Position numbers and translations under genes: made by a program | NCBI GenBank assembly: GCA_902363875.1 | Contig: CABJBO010000005.1 | Location: 15,096 to 79,095, forward strand | Reading direction: 5' to 3' | Length of the DNA stretch: 64,000 bases | Source of the DNA: Coriobacteriaceae bacterium | Lineage (GTDB): Bacteria > Actinomycetota > Coriobacteriia > Coriobacteriales > Coriobacteriaceae | Notes under the pieces: generated by a model | What the model was told of the DNA's origin: nothing | Database searches by the model: none | What the model saw: only the letters and a program-made list of their open reading frames with translations | Part shown: positions 42,320 to 51,343 of the stretch, piece by piece | Numbering within the stretch: the stretch's first letter is position 1 | How the letters are laid out: each line of letters begins with the position of its first letter

Positions 42320-44378
42320 TTACTTTCCTTGCACCATGGTGAGGGAGATCTTCTTGCGGTCGCGATCGACCTTCTCGACCCACACCTTGACCGTGTCGCC
42401 GACGCGCACCACGTCGCTCGGGTGCTTGACGAAGCGGTTGGCCAGCTTGGAGATATGTACGAGGCCGTCCTGGTGCACGCCTACGTCGACGAAGGCGCCA
42501 AAATCGACAACGTTGCGCACCGTGCCCTTGAGCTCCATGCCGGGTTCCAGGTCGTCGATGGAAAGCGCCGAGCGGCTAAAGACCACCTCGGGCGCATCGT
42601 CGCGCGGATCGCGGCCGGGTTTCTTGAGCTCGTTGACGATGTCGATGAGCGTGAGGGTGCCGCAGTCCAGGTCGCTTGCCAGCGCCGAGATGCTGCCCAG
42701 GCGGCGCTCGATATCGGGCACGCCGCCTCGGCTGAGCTCACTGGCCGCCACGCCGGCGCGTTCCAAGACGGACGTGGCCACCTCGTAGCTCTCGGGGTGG
42801 ACGCTTGTCGCGTCGAGCGGGTTCTTGCCGCCGCTGATGCGCAGGAAGCCCGCGGCGTTGAGGTATGCCTTGGGTCCCAGCTTGGGGACCTTCTTGAGCT
42901 GGCGGCGATCGGTAAAGGCGCCGTTTTCCTCGCGGTATGCCACGATGTTCTTGGCCACGCTCGGCGTAATGCCCGACACGTAGCCCAGCAGGCTTGCGCT
43001 CGCGGTGTTGACGTCGACGCCCACACGGTTGACGACGTCTTCCACCACGTGGCCCAAGGTGCGCGAAAGCTCGGCCTGGTCAAGGTCGTGCTGGTACTGG
43101 CCAACGCCGATGGACTGGGGCGGAATCTTGACGAGCTCTGCCAGCGGGTCCTGCAGGCGGCGGCCCAGGCTCATGGCGCCGCGCACGGTGACATTCAGAT
43201 CGGGATACTCCTGGCTCGCGAGCTCGGAGGCGGAGTACACCGACGCGCCCGCCTCGTTGACGATGGTGTAGCGAAGGCTGGGCGCCTGCTCGGCAATAAA
43301 CTCCGAGACGACTTCCTCGGTCTCGCGGCTGGCGGTGCCGTTGCCGATGACGATGGTGTTGACGCCGTTCTTCTTGACGAGGCGGGCGAGCTCACGCTTG
43401 GTGCCGGCGACGTCGTGGCGCGGCTTGGTGGGGTAGACCACGCCGTGGTCGAGTAACTTGCCGGTCTCGTCCATGATTCTTGGCAAAGACGTTGATGGCC
43501 TCGGTCTGCGCGCGAACGGTGAGTTTGGCGCGGGCTTCGCGCTCCAGCGAGGGAGCCATGAGGCGCTTGTAGCCGTCGGCGATAGCGGCGTCAAAGACGG
43601 GCGCGAACACGCCCTGGCGACGGGGCCAGCGGCTGCCGAGGCGCGCCGTGGCGGCAGCGCCGTCGACGTTCACGCGCACGCGGAGCTTGCCCTCGCGCTC
43701 ACCGCGGTCGATAGCCAGCACGCGGTGGTTGGGGATGCGGCGCAGCGGTTCGTCATAGCTGTAGTACGGCTCGTAGGGGGTCTTCTCGGCGGGGTCGGTG
43801 GCCTCAACGACGATGTCGGCGGTGTTTTGCGTAAAGGCGCGCAGATCGGCGACGTTCTCGGGGTCCTCGGCCACCGTCTCGGCCACGATATCAGCTGCGC
43901 CGGCGAGCGCCTTCTCGGGCGTGTCGAAGCCGGCCTCCTCGTTGATGTATGCCGCGGCGGCGTCGAGTGCGCTGCCCTTGGCCGAGGCCTGCATGATGAT
44001 CATGTTGGCGAGCGGCTCCAGGCCGGCCTCGCGGGCCTTTTGCGCGCGGGTCATGCGCTTCTTTCGGTAGGGCTTGTAGAGGTCCTCGACACGCTGGAGC
44101 TGCGTGGCCTCGCGGATCTGCTGCTCGAGCTCGGGCGTGAGCTTGCCCTGGGCGTCGATGAGCAGCATGACGTCTTCTTTGCGCTGCTCAAGATTGCGCA
44201 GGTAGGACAGGCGCTCGTCGAGTGCGCGTAGGGCGACGTCGTCCATGCCACCGGTGGCTTCCTTGCGGTAGCGCGAGATAAAGGGGATGGTGTTGCCCTC
44301 GTCGATGAGCTTGACGGCCGCCTCGATGTTGGCGGCCTTAAGGTTGAGCTCGCGGGCGAGCTGGGCGATAAGATCCAT
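42320..44378 (-). pseudogene. tex: tex (S1 domain RNA-binding protein), interrupted by an internal frameshift deletion
   Basis: Two overlapping frames together make Tex. The 5' part (ATG at 44378, CAAGGAG upstream) reads MDLIAQLARELNL ... TERA-like segment to EAINVFAKN, then runs out of frame near 43475. The 3' part resumes with DETGKLLDHGVVYP at ~43472 and continues to the helix-hairpin-helix domain (VDVNTASASLLGYVSGI) and the S1 domain (GTVRNVVDFGAFVDVG), ending 42320. The piece normally between them, ~30 residues with the VLGxDPGxRTGCK motif of the YqgF-like domain, is missing. A deletion of roughly 90-110 nt, not a multiple of three, explains this. It is either a real inactivation or an assembly error. 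Confidence 0.85.
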
Positions 44379-44434
44379 GAAACTCCTTGCGTTTGAGGTG
44401 CGTTTGCGGCACAGGGCTACCAAGGATACCACCC

Positions 44435-44619
44435 GTCCCAAAAGACTGTTTTGGGGCCGCGCCATGAAAACGGCCTATCTACTACGTTTGAACCGTATGG
44501 GTCGACCATCCCCGGTTTTCCGAGAACGCGCAACCTGTCTACCTGCGGTTTTTATTTCTCGAAATTTGGCATGGTTGAGGGCAATCGGTTAAACGTAGTA
44601 GATAGGCCCATTTCGTGGC
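44435..44619. repeat. Intergenic inverted-repeat element, family F2 (copy 2)
   Basis: GGCCTATCTACTACGTTT (44473-44489 region) and AAACGTAGTAGATAGGCC (44591-44608) are perfect inverted arms. The interior carries TCTACCTGCGGTTTTTA and GGGTCGACCA, the reverse complement of the interior words in the 3805-3998 copy. The flank CCCGTCCCAAAAGACTG also matches the first copy inverted. Confidence 0.7.
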
Positions 44620-44680
44620 GAACGAATCAATCCGAGGTACAAAATGGCTCCTGCTCCAGAAAAATCGTCGGCAAGGTAGC

Positions 44681-44716
44681 AAAATGCCCCGCGGGCAGGA
44701 GGATGCTCGTGGGGCA
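44681..44716 (-). terminator. Terminator of the SDR/OFA/oxidoreductase operon
   Basis: TGCCCCGCGGGCA (44685-44697) pairs imperfectly with TGCTCGTGGGGCA (44704-44716); on the minus strand a TTTT follows. It lies ~70 bp after the last gene of the operon. Confidence 0.6.
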
Positions 44717-44788
44717 AAGAAGAGGGGCTTATTTGTGACGGACCGAGGGACTCGGCATGGGGTTTCTGCCGCGGCCGCTCTTAAGGCA

Positions 44789-45829
44789 TTACAGCTCGAC
44801 GAGCTGGCCGGTCTCGGCGGCCTCCTTGATGGCGTTGAGAAGCGTGAGCGTCTTGACGTTGTCGGCCGGCGTCACGACGGGCTCGACCTCGCGGCGGACA
44901 ACCTTTACAAAGTGCTTGAGCTGCATCTTGTGCGGCAGCGCTGGGTCGACGGCCGGAATCTCCATCTGCAGCGGCTTGTGCCAGTTGGAGGCGCCGTCGT
45001 AGGAGAACTGGTGCAGGCGGGGCAGCGAAAGGGCGCCCAAGGTTCCGCCGATAAAGTAGGCGTCGGCGTCGAAGGGACGGTACTGCGGATCCTCGCGAGC
45101 GGTCGCCTCCCAGTTCCAGGGGCTGGCGGTGGCGTCGGAGATGGTCATGCTCGCGAGCGCGCCGTCGGCAAAGCGAACGTTGACCACGGCGGAGTCCTCG
45201 GTCTCAAAACCGCGGGCGGCGCTGGACTGCATGCCCTGGACGGCAATGGGCTCGCCCAGCAGGTAGCGGAGCAGGTCGACGTCGTGCACCAGGTTGACCA
45301 GGATCGGGCCGGCACCCTTCTTGCGGCGCCACTCGACATCAAAGTACTCGTCATTCTTATAGATTATGTAGTGGAAGCTCGACACGGTGAGCTTGCCCAG
45401 CTCACCGGACTCGATGATCTCCTTGGCCTTGTTGACGAAGGGGTTGTGGCGACGGTGCTGGCCCACGAGCACGGGCACGCCGGCGGTCTCGGCCTCGGCG
45501 GCGAAGGCCTGGGCATCCTCGAGGTCGTTGGAGATTGGTTTTTCGACCAGCGGCACGATGTTGCGCTTCACGGCCTCGCGGGCAACGCCCAGATGCAGGT
45601 CGTTGGGGGTGGCGATGATGACGGCCTCGGGCTTGACCTCGTCCATCATCTGGGCGGGATCGGTGTAAAACGGCACGCCGGCGGCCTCGGCCGTGGCACG
45701 GGCGCCCTCAAAGGCGTCGGCGATGGCGACGAGCTCGGCTTCGGGCTCCTCGGTGACAAAGCGGATGTGGTTGCGGCCCATGGCACCGGCGCCGATAACG
45801 GCAATGCGGACGGGGTTGAGCTCAGACAT
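44789..45829 (-). CDS. Gfo/Idh/MocA family oxidoreductase
   Basis: 346 residues. NAD(P)-binding start RIAVIGAGAMGRNHIRF, then VIIATPNDLHLGVA and VEKPISNDLEDA with the catalytic Lys of the EKP motif, and LVHDVDLLRYLLGE with the family His-Asp in the second domain. Members oxidise sugars, inositols or related polyols. Third gene of a minus-strand operon (SDR, OFA transporter, this gene), 68 bp after the transporter stop. Substrate not predictable from sequence alone. Confidence 0.88.
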   Translation of the reverse strand: MSELNPVRIAVIGAGAMGRNHIRFVTEEPEAELVAIADAFEGARATAEAAGVPFYTDPAQMMDEVKPEAVIIATPNDLHLGVAREAVKRNIVPLVEKPISNDLEDAQAFAAEAETAGVPVLVGQHRRHNPFVNKAKEIIESGELGKLTVSSFHYIIYKNDEYFDVEWRRKKGAGPILVNLVHDVDLLRYLLGEPIAVQGMQSSAARGFETEDSAVVNVRFADGALASMTISDATASPWNWEATAREDPQYRPFDADAYFIGGTLGALSLPRLHQFSYDGASNWHKPLQMEIPAVDPALPHKMQLKHFVKVVRREVEPVVTPADNVKTLTLLNAIKEAAETGQLVEL

Positions 45830-45897
45830 TTCGACTCCTTAATACTGGTGACCGGTGGAATGCGGCAAGAGAACGGCCCTTGCCGCGTCAAGCAAAA

Positions 45898-47157
45898 CTA
45901 AGCGGACTTCTTCTTCTTGCTGTCGGAGACCATCATGTAGACGGTGAGTACGACGGCGATGACGGCAATCACGATGGCGCCGTAGAAGGACTGCTGGTAG
46001 GCGGCGCTGCCGGCCTCGGCGTGATACAGCACGGCGGTGATGGGCTGGCTGATCCAGGTAGAAGCGGCGTAGCCCAAAAACATGATGCCGTAGTTGACGC
46101 CGATGTTGCTGGTGCCAAAGGCGCCACCGGTGAGCGGCGGGTAGATGACGAGCAGGGCGCCAAAGCTAAAGCCGAGCAGGGCGAGCGCCACAAAGAACAT
46201 GCTCTGCGTAAAGCTCATCGACATGATGACGAGTGCGACGATGGTGACGACAAGGCTGATGAGCAGCGACTTGTAGGCGCCGAGCTTGTCGATGATCTGA
46301 CCAAAGGACAGACGGCCGACCAGGTTGGCGCAGGTGTTGACGGAGACGACCACGCCGCCGAGGGCGACAGCCGCGGCGCTCGTGGGGTCGGCGAAGAGCT
46401 GGACGGCGGCGATGGAGGCAACCTTGCCCACGAGCAGGGTACCCGCGGTGGCGGCAAAGGCGAAGGTGACGATGAGGACCCAGAAGCGCGGGGTCTTGAC
46501 CATCTCGCCCGGGGTGAGGTCGCCGAAGGTACCGGCGTGCGCGCCGCCCTTGGGGGCCTCGAAGCCCTCGGGCAGCCAACCGGCCTCGGGGGCCTTCAGG
46601 AACAGGGCGGAGGCGGCGATCGTCACAAAGAAGATGACGCCGAGTGCCTTGAGGGCGCCAAAGATGCCCAGACTCGGGATGAGCAGCGAGGCGAGCACCG
46701 GGGACAGCACAGCGGGGCCGGCGGTCGAAGCGGCCAGGGTGATGCCGGAGGCGAGGCCCTTTTTGTCGATGAACCACTTTTGGCCGGTGGTGAGCGCGGG
46801 GTTGTAGCCCAGGCCGTTGCCGATGGCGGCGACGAGCGAGAACCACAGGTAGAACTGCCACGGCTCGGTGACGGTGCCGGACATGAACCAGCCCACGCCG
46901 TAGCACACGGCGGCAGCGATCACGACGTTGCGCGGGCCGATCTTATCGGAGATGCGGCCGGCGAAGATGCCCGTCACGGCCATGATGGTCTGGAAGACCG
47001 GGAAAGCCCAGGTAAGTGCGCTGGACCACTCGGGGTAGACGGCGAGCAGGTTCTTGGACACGACGGAGTACAGCGCGATGGAGCTGATGAAGAACATGGT
47101 GACGCACGCGGCGGAAAGCACGACGGCGCGACCCTTGTTGGAGTTGGTGGAAGCCAT
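45898..47157 (-). CDS. OFA-family MFS transporter (oxalate/formate antiporter type)
   Basis: 419 residues with 12 helices. FAGRISDKIGPRNVVI after helix 2 is the MFS loop; GLGYNPALTTGQKWFIDKKGLASGI is the segment typical of the OFA family, which carries organic acids. The middle loop is EAGWLPEGFEAPKGGAH. Short positively charged C-terminus DSKKKKSA. Placed between two NAD(P)-dependent oxidoreductases, so it likely imports (or exchanges) their substrate, perhaps a sugar acid or cyclic acid. Confidence 0.87.
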   Translation of the reverse strand: MASTNSNKGRAVVLSAACVTMFFISSIALYSVVSKNLLAVYPEWSSALTWAFPVFQTIMAVTGIFAGRISDKIGPRNVVIAAAVCYGVGWFMSGTVTEPWQFYLWFSLVAAIGNGLGYNPALTTGQKWFIDKKGLASGITLAASTAGPAVLSPVLASLLIPSLGIFGALKALGVIFFVTIAASALFLKAPEAGWLPEGFEAPKGGAHAGTFGDLTPGEMVKTPRFWVLIVTFAFAATAGTLLVGKVASIAAVQLFADPTSAAAVALGGVVVSVNTCANLVGRLSFGQIIDKLGAYKSLLISLVVTIVALVIMSMSFTQSMFFVALALLGFSFGALLVIYPPLTGGAFGTSNIGVNYGIMFLGYAASTWISQPITAVLYHAEAGSAAYQQSFYGAIVIAVIAVVLTVYMMVSDSKKKKSA

Positions 47158-47223
47158 GGGACTCTTTCTAATCGATACGGGGGAGGAGCGGGCGTGTCCG
47201 CGGTGCCTCCCTGTCAGGTTGGT

Positions 47224-48105
47224 TTACTGGTCAGTCGGCTTTGCGACGCCGGACTCGTCGGACCAAAGCTCGACGCCCTTGTTCTTAAGATAGTTGTCGG
47301 CATAGGCGCGACGGCCGCCGGGCTTGGCGGTGAGGTCGCCCATCATGTTGGAGAAGCCGCCGTCGACCTTGATGGCGTCGCCGGTGGTAAAGTCTGAGCG
47401 CGTGGACGCCAGGAACATGACGGCGTTGGCGATATCGCTGACCTCGCCGATGCGACGCGCGGCGATGAGGCGGCTGCGGCTCTTCTCGACCTCGGGATCG
47501 GCGTAAAAGCTTGCCGACATGGGTGTCTTGACAAAGCAGGGCTCGACGCAGTTGGAGCGCACGCCGTAGGGACCCCACTCGGCAGCCAGCATCTTGGACA
47601 TCATGTTGACGCCCGCCTTGGTGGAGCTGTACACGCCCGAGAACGTTTCGGGGGAGTGACTGGCGACGGTGGAGATGTGAACCAGGCGGCCCTGGCCGGC
47701 CTTGATCATCTCGCGACCAAAGCGCTGCGAGGTGATGAAGTAGCCGGTGAGGTTGACGTTGATGACCTCGTTCCAGTCGGAGAGCGGCAGGTCCTCCATG
47801 GCTGCGAAGCGCAGGATGCCGGCGGTGTTGACGAGAACGTCGACGCGGCCGAAGTTGGCGATGGAGGCGTCGACGGCGGCCTGAACCTCGGCCTCGTCGG
47901 TGGCGTTCATCTTGTAGCCCTCGGCGTGGATGCCAAACTCGGCAGCGAGGTCGGCGGCAGCGGCCTTGACCTTCTCCTCGTCCAGGTCGAGCAGGACGAC
48001 GTTGGCGCCATTGCGGGCGAACTCGCGGCAAATCTCGACGCCCATGCCGCCGAGCGCTCCAGTCACAGCGCAGACATCGCCCTCGAGCTTAAGCCAATTG
48101 CTCAT
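47224..48105 (-). CDS. Short-chain dehydrogenase/reductase
   Basis: 293 residues. Cofactor motif TGALGGMG (15-22), LLDLDE after strand 2 (NAD preference), NTAGI, catalytic Ser in HISTVASHS and YSSTKAG (Tyr-x3-Lys). VDGGFSNMMGD is the usual C-terminal segment, followed by a ~35-residue extension. First gene of the operon, divergent from lysR. It likely oxidises a hydroxyl group of the transported compound. Confidence 0.9.
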   Translation of the reverse strand: MSNWLKLEGDVCAVTGALGGMGVEICREFARNGANVVLLDLDEEKVKAAAADLAAEFGIHAEGYKMNATDEAEVQAAVDASIANFGRVDVLVNTAGILRFAAMEDLPLSDWNEVINVNLTGYFITSQRFGREMIKAGQGRLVHISTVASHSPETFSGVYSSTKAGVNMMSKMLAAEWGPYGVRSNCVEPCFVKTPMSASFYADPEVEKSRSRLIAARRIGEVSDIANAVMFLASTRSDFTTGDAIKVDGGFSNMMGDLTAKPGGRRAYADNYLKNKGVELWSDESGVAKPTDQ

Positions 48106-48184
48106 AGGAACTTCCCTTCTTATGCCTCCCGGTGGGTCGCTCCCATTAACCGACCCACGTGGTTTTCGCTGGTTATCGTATGCT

Positions 48185-48209
48185 TTGCATTTGCGCAGGT
48201 GAATTGCAT
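48185..48209. promoter_or_regulatory. Possible LysR binding region
   Basis: TTGCAT occurs twice with 19-bp spacing (48185-48190 and 48204-48209) inside TTTGCATTTGCGCAGGTG, between the divergent SDR operon and the lysR gene. The surroundings are AT-rich. Assigned by position and repeat only. Confidence 0.35.
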
Positions 48210-48337
48210 ATTTGTTAGAATGGCATTAACTATAGGTTTATACTATGCATTGAGGTTTGTTCTCAATTGAGCGCGTGACCTGCGAAAACGACCCCCTGCG
48301 GTGCTGTGCGCCCGCGCGTGCGAAACGGGAGATTGAC

Positions 48338-49216
48338 GTGTACGATCGACGACTTGACGCTATTTCGGCCGCCGCGGAGCTGGGAAGTTTCTCGCGCGCG
48401 GCGGCAAAGCTGCGCGTGTCGACGCCGGCACTCGTCAAGCAGGTTTCGGGCTTCGAGGCCGAGTTCGGCATCACGCTGTTCGAGCGGTCGCACTCGGGCG
48501 TCAAGGTGACGCCGGCGGGCGCGCTGTTGGTGGACGACGCGCGCTCGATCATGCGCCAATCCGAGGATGCGTTGCGCCGCGCCCGGCGAGCGGCGGGCGA
48601 TGGCGGTGCGGTGCGCCTGGGCGTATCGATGATGTGCCCGGGGCGCCACACGCTCGCGCTGTGGCCGCAGGTGCACGACATGGAGCCGCGCTTGCGTTTT
48701 GAGATTGTGCCGGTGGGGGACCTTTACGATGAGCGCGAGACCGTCATGCGCAGTCTGGGGCGCGAGGTGGATGTGGTGCAGTCGAGTTTTTCGACCCCGC
48801 GCTGGGGCGACGCCTGCCAAAAGCTCCGCATCGTTACCGTGCCGTTTTATATCGACGTGCCGCGCACGAGCCCGCTTGCGCGCAAGACGCGCATCACAGT
48901 TGCCGACCTGGAGGGCATGCGCCTGCGCGTGCTCCGTCACGGCAACGACGCCATGGACAGCCTGCGCATCGACCTTTTGGCCGACGGCGGCGTGGACGTG
49001 ATCGACGTGGATAGCTTTGACTTTGCGCTTTTTAACGAGGCGGAGGAAAAGGGCGACGCGGTGCTCACCTGCGGAGCTTGGTCAGGCGTACACCCGGCCT
49101 TTGTAGGCGTGCCGTTCCTGTGCGGCCGCGAGGTGCCAGTCTATTTGCACTACCCGCTCGAGCCTACCCTCCAAGTCCAAAAATTCGTCAACGCCATGGC
49201 CCAACTCCTCAAGTAG
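48338..49216 (+). CDS. LysR family transcriptional regulator
   Basis: 292 residues from the GTG at 48338 (ACGGGAG upstream); the frame is open before it without a start signal. N-terminal winged HTH (~3-62: RRLDAISAAAELGSFSRAAAKL, then STPALVKQVSGFEAEFG and LFERSHSGVKVT). The C-terminal effector domain is type 2 periplasmic-binding-like. Divergent from the SDR/OFA/Gfo operon, which is the likely target, with the transported acid or its product as inducer. Confidence 0.9.
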   Translation: MYDRRLDAISAAAELGSFSRAAAKLRVSTPALVKQVSGFEAEFGITLFERSHSGVKVTPAGALLVDDARSIMRQSEDALRRARRAAGDGGAVRLGVSMMCPGRHTLALWPQVHDMEPRLRFEIVPVGDLYDERETVMRSLGREVDVVQSSFSTPRWGDACQKLRIVTVPFYIDVPRTSPLARKTRITVADLEGMRLRVLRHGNDAMDSLRIDLLADGGVDVIDVDSFDFALFNEAEEKGDAVLTCGAWSGVHPAFVGVPFLCGREVPVYLHYPLEPTLQVQKFVNAMAQLLK

Positions 49217-49228
49217 CTTACACAAAAC

Positions 49229-49271
49229 GAGGCCCTGGCCAAACGGCCAGGGCCTCACTAACTTTTATTCC
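49229..49271 (+). terminator. Terminator of lysR
   Basis: Perfect 12-bp stem GAGGCCCTGGCC / GGCCAGGGCCTC with loop AAAC, followed by ACTAACTTTTATT. Confidence 0.8.
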
Positions 49272-49299
49272 GTTTTAAATGACGGGCTAATCGCGTACA

Positions 49300-49409
49300 G
49301 GAGGGTGCCCCGGGGACGGGCGGGGTATTTCCTCCGCGCGCAGTTTCGCAGCGCAGCGAGAATGTTTGAGCACGGAGGAAATACCCCGCCCGTCCCCGGG
49401 GCACCCTCC
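49300..49409. repeat. 37-bp perfect inverted repeat between convergent genes
   Basis: Left arm 49300-49336 (GGAGGGTGCCCCGGGGAC, GGGCGGGGTATTTCCTCCG) and right arm 49373-49409 are exact reverse complements around a 36-nt loop. No T-run follows on either side. It would fold very strongly and may stop both converging transcripts; it could also be a mobile repeat whose other copies are outside the window. Confidence 0.75.
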
Positions 49410-49423
49410 GTCAGTAATCGGTC

Positions 49424-51343
49424 CTACTCCAGCTCAAACGCTCCGGTGTAGAGCTGGTAGTAATACCCGCGCTTGGCGATCAGTTCGTCGTGGTTGCCGC
49501 GCTCGATGATGCGGCCGTGGTCCAGACAGATGATCGCGTCAGAGTTGCGCACGGTGGACAGGCGGTGTGCGATGACAAACGTCGTGCGGCCTTCCATGAG
49601 TTTATCCATGCCCGCCTGCACGATGGCCTCGGTGCGGGTGTCGATGGAGCTCGTTGCCTCGTCCAGAATCATTGCCGGCGGATCCGCGACGGCAGCGCGG
49701 GCTATCGAGATCAGCTGGCGCTGGCCCTGCGACAGCTGGGCGCCGTTGCCGGTGAGCATGGTGTCATAGCCGTCGGGCAGGCGGGTGATAAAGTCGTCCG
49801 CGCCCGCGAGCTTGGCCGCCGCGATGCACTCCTCGTCGGTCGCATCCAGGTTGCCGTAGCGGATGTTATCCATCACGGTGCCGGTGAACAGGTTCACGTC
49901 CTGCAGCACGACGCCCAGGCTTCGGCGCAGGTCGGCCTTGCGGATCTTGTTGACGTTGATGCCGTCGTAGCGGATCTTGCCGTCGGCGATGTCGTAGAAG
50001 CGGTTGATGAGGTTGGTGATGGTCGTCTTGCCGGCACCGGTGGCGCCGACAAACGCGACCTTCTGGCCCGGCTTGGCAAACACGGACACGCCGTGCAGCA
50101 CCTCGTGGTCGGGCGTGTAGCCAAAGTCGACGTTGTCCATGACCAGGTCGCCGCGCAGCGGTACGTACTCGATCTCGCCGGTTGCGCGGTGCGGATGTTT
50201 CCACGCCCACATGCCGGTGTGGTGGTCCGCCTCCTCGAACTCCCAAGTCTCGGGGTTCACCTGCGCGTTGACGAGTGTCACGTAGCCTTCGTCGGCCTCG
50301 GGCTTCTCGTCGATGAGCTCAAAGATGCGGTCGGCGCCGGCGAGGCCCATGACCACGGCGTTGATCTGCTGTGAGATCTGGCCGATCTGTCCGCAGAACT
50401 GCTTGGTCATGTTGAGGAACGGCACCACGACGGCGATCGACAGCGCCATGCCCGAGATGCTCAGGTTGGGCACGCCCAGCGCCAGGAAAATGCCGCCCGC
50501 CAGTGCGACCAGCACGTAGAGCAGGTTGCCCAGGTTCATAAGGATGGGCATGAGGATGTTGGCGTACATGTTGGCCTTCTGGGAGACCTCGAAGAGCTTT
50601 TCGTTGCGCTCGTCAAAATCGGCCTCGGCGGCAGACTCGTGGCAGAACGCCTTGACGACCTTCTGGCCGTTCATGACCTCCTCGATATGGCCCTCGACCA
50701 CGCCGAGCTCGGTCTGCTGCGCAATGAAGAAGCGCGCGGAGTTGGAGCCGAGCAGCTTGGTCATAAAGGTCATAAAGGCGACGCCGGCGATGATGACCAG
50801 GCACATCCACACGCTGTAGTACAGCATGATAAAGAACACCGTGACGATGATGATGATCGTCATGAGCAGGTTGGGCAGCGACTGACTGATCATCTGACGC
50901 AGCGTGTCGATGTCGTTGGTGTAGTGGCTCATGATATCGCCGCGCTGGTGCGTGTCGAAGTAGCGGATCGGCAGGTCCTGCATGCGGTTGAACATCATCT
51001 CGCGCAGCTTCTCCAGCGAGCCCTGCGTGACGATAGCCATGGCGCGGTTCCAGAAGAGCGAGGACAGGACACCGACGCCGTAGATGCAGGCGAGGGTGGT
51101 CACGAGCTGCAGAATCTTGGGCTGTGCGGCTTCCCAATCGCCCGACTGCCACGATTCGCTAATAATCTGCAGGGCGCTCTGCAGGAAGGTCGCGCCGATG
51201 GAGTTGATGATGGCGCAGAGCACCACGCCGGCGACGACAAGGGGCAAAAGCACGGGATAGAAGCCAAAGAGCGTCTTGATGAGGCGCGACATGGTGCCGC
51301 CCTTACGGTTGAGCGCGCGCTCGGCGGTCGTTGCCTTACTCAT
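49424..51343 (-). CDS. ABC exporter subunit, catalytic half (second exporter)
   Basis: 639 residues from the ATG at 51343, overlapping the upstream gene by 8 nt. Membrane domain of six helices, then a ~40-residue insertion (VNAQVNPETWEFEEADHHTG) before the ATPase domain. Walker A GATGAGKTT, Walker B AMILDEATSSID with catalytic Glu, switch His in IAHRLST; signature changed to QLSQGQRQL. This is the consensus-type half of a heterodimer, and the altered signature faces the degenerate site of its partner. Confidence 0.92.
   Translation of the reverse strand: MSKATTAERALNRKGGTMSRLIKTLFGFYPVLLPLVVAGVVLCAIINSIGATFLQSALQIISESWQSGDWEAAQPKILQLVTTLACIYGVGVLSSLFWNRAMAIVTQGSLEKLREMMFNRMQDLPIRYFDTHQRGDIMSHYTNDIDTLRQMISQSLPNLLMTIIIIVTVFFIMLYYSVWMCLVIIAGVAFMTFMTKLLGSNSARFFIAQQTELGVVEGHIEEVMNGQKVVKAFCHESAAEADFDERNEKLFEVSQKANMYANILMPILMNLGNLLYVLVALAGGIFLALGVPNLSISGMALSIAVVVPFLNMTKQFCGQIGQISQQINAVVMGLAGADRIFELIDEKPEADEGYVTLVNAQVNPETWEFEEADHHTGMWAWKHPHRATGEIEYVPLRGDLVMDNVDFGYTPDHEVLHGVSVFAKPGQKVAFVGATGAGKTTITNLINRFYDIADGKIRYDGINVNKIRKADLRRSLGVVLQDVNLFTGTVMDNIRYGNLDATDEECIAAAKLAGADDFITRLPDGYDTMLTGNGAQLSQGQRQLISIARAAVADPPAMILDEATSSIDTRTEAIVQAGMDKLMEGRTTFVIAHRLSTVRNSDAIICLDHGRIIERGNHDELIAKRGYYYQLYTGAFELE

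Noticed and set aside
45880..47397. 505-codon plus-strand frame opposite the OFA transporter
   Set aside because: Asp/Gly/His-rich shadow of the transporter's membrane helices.
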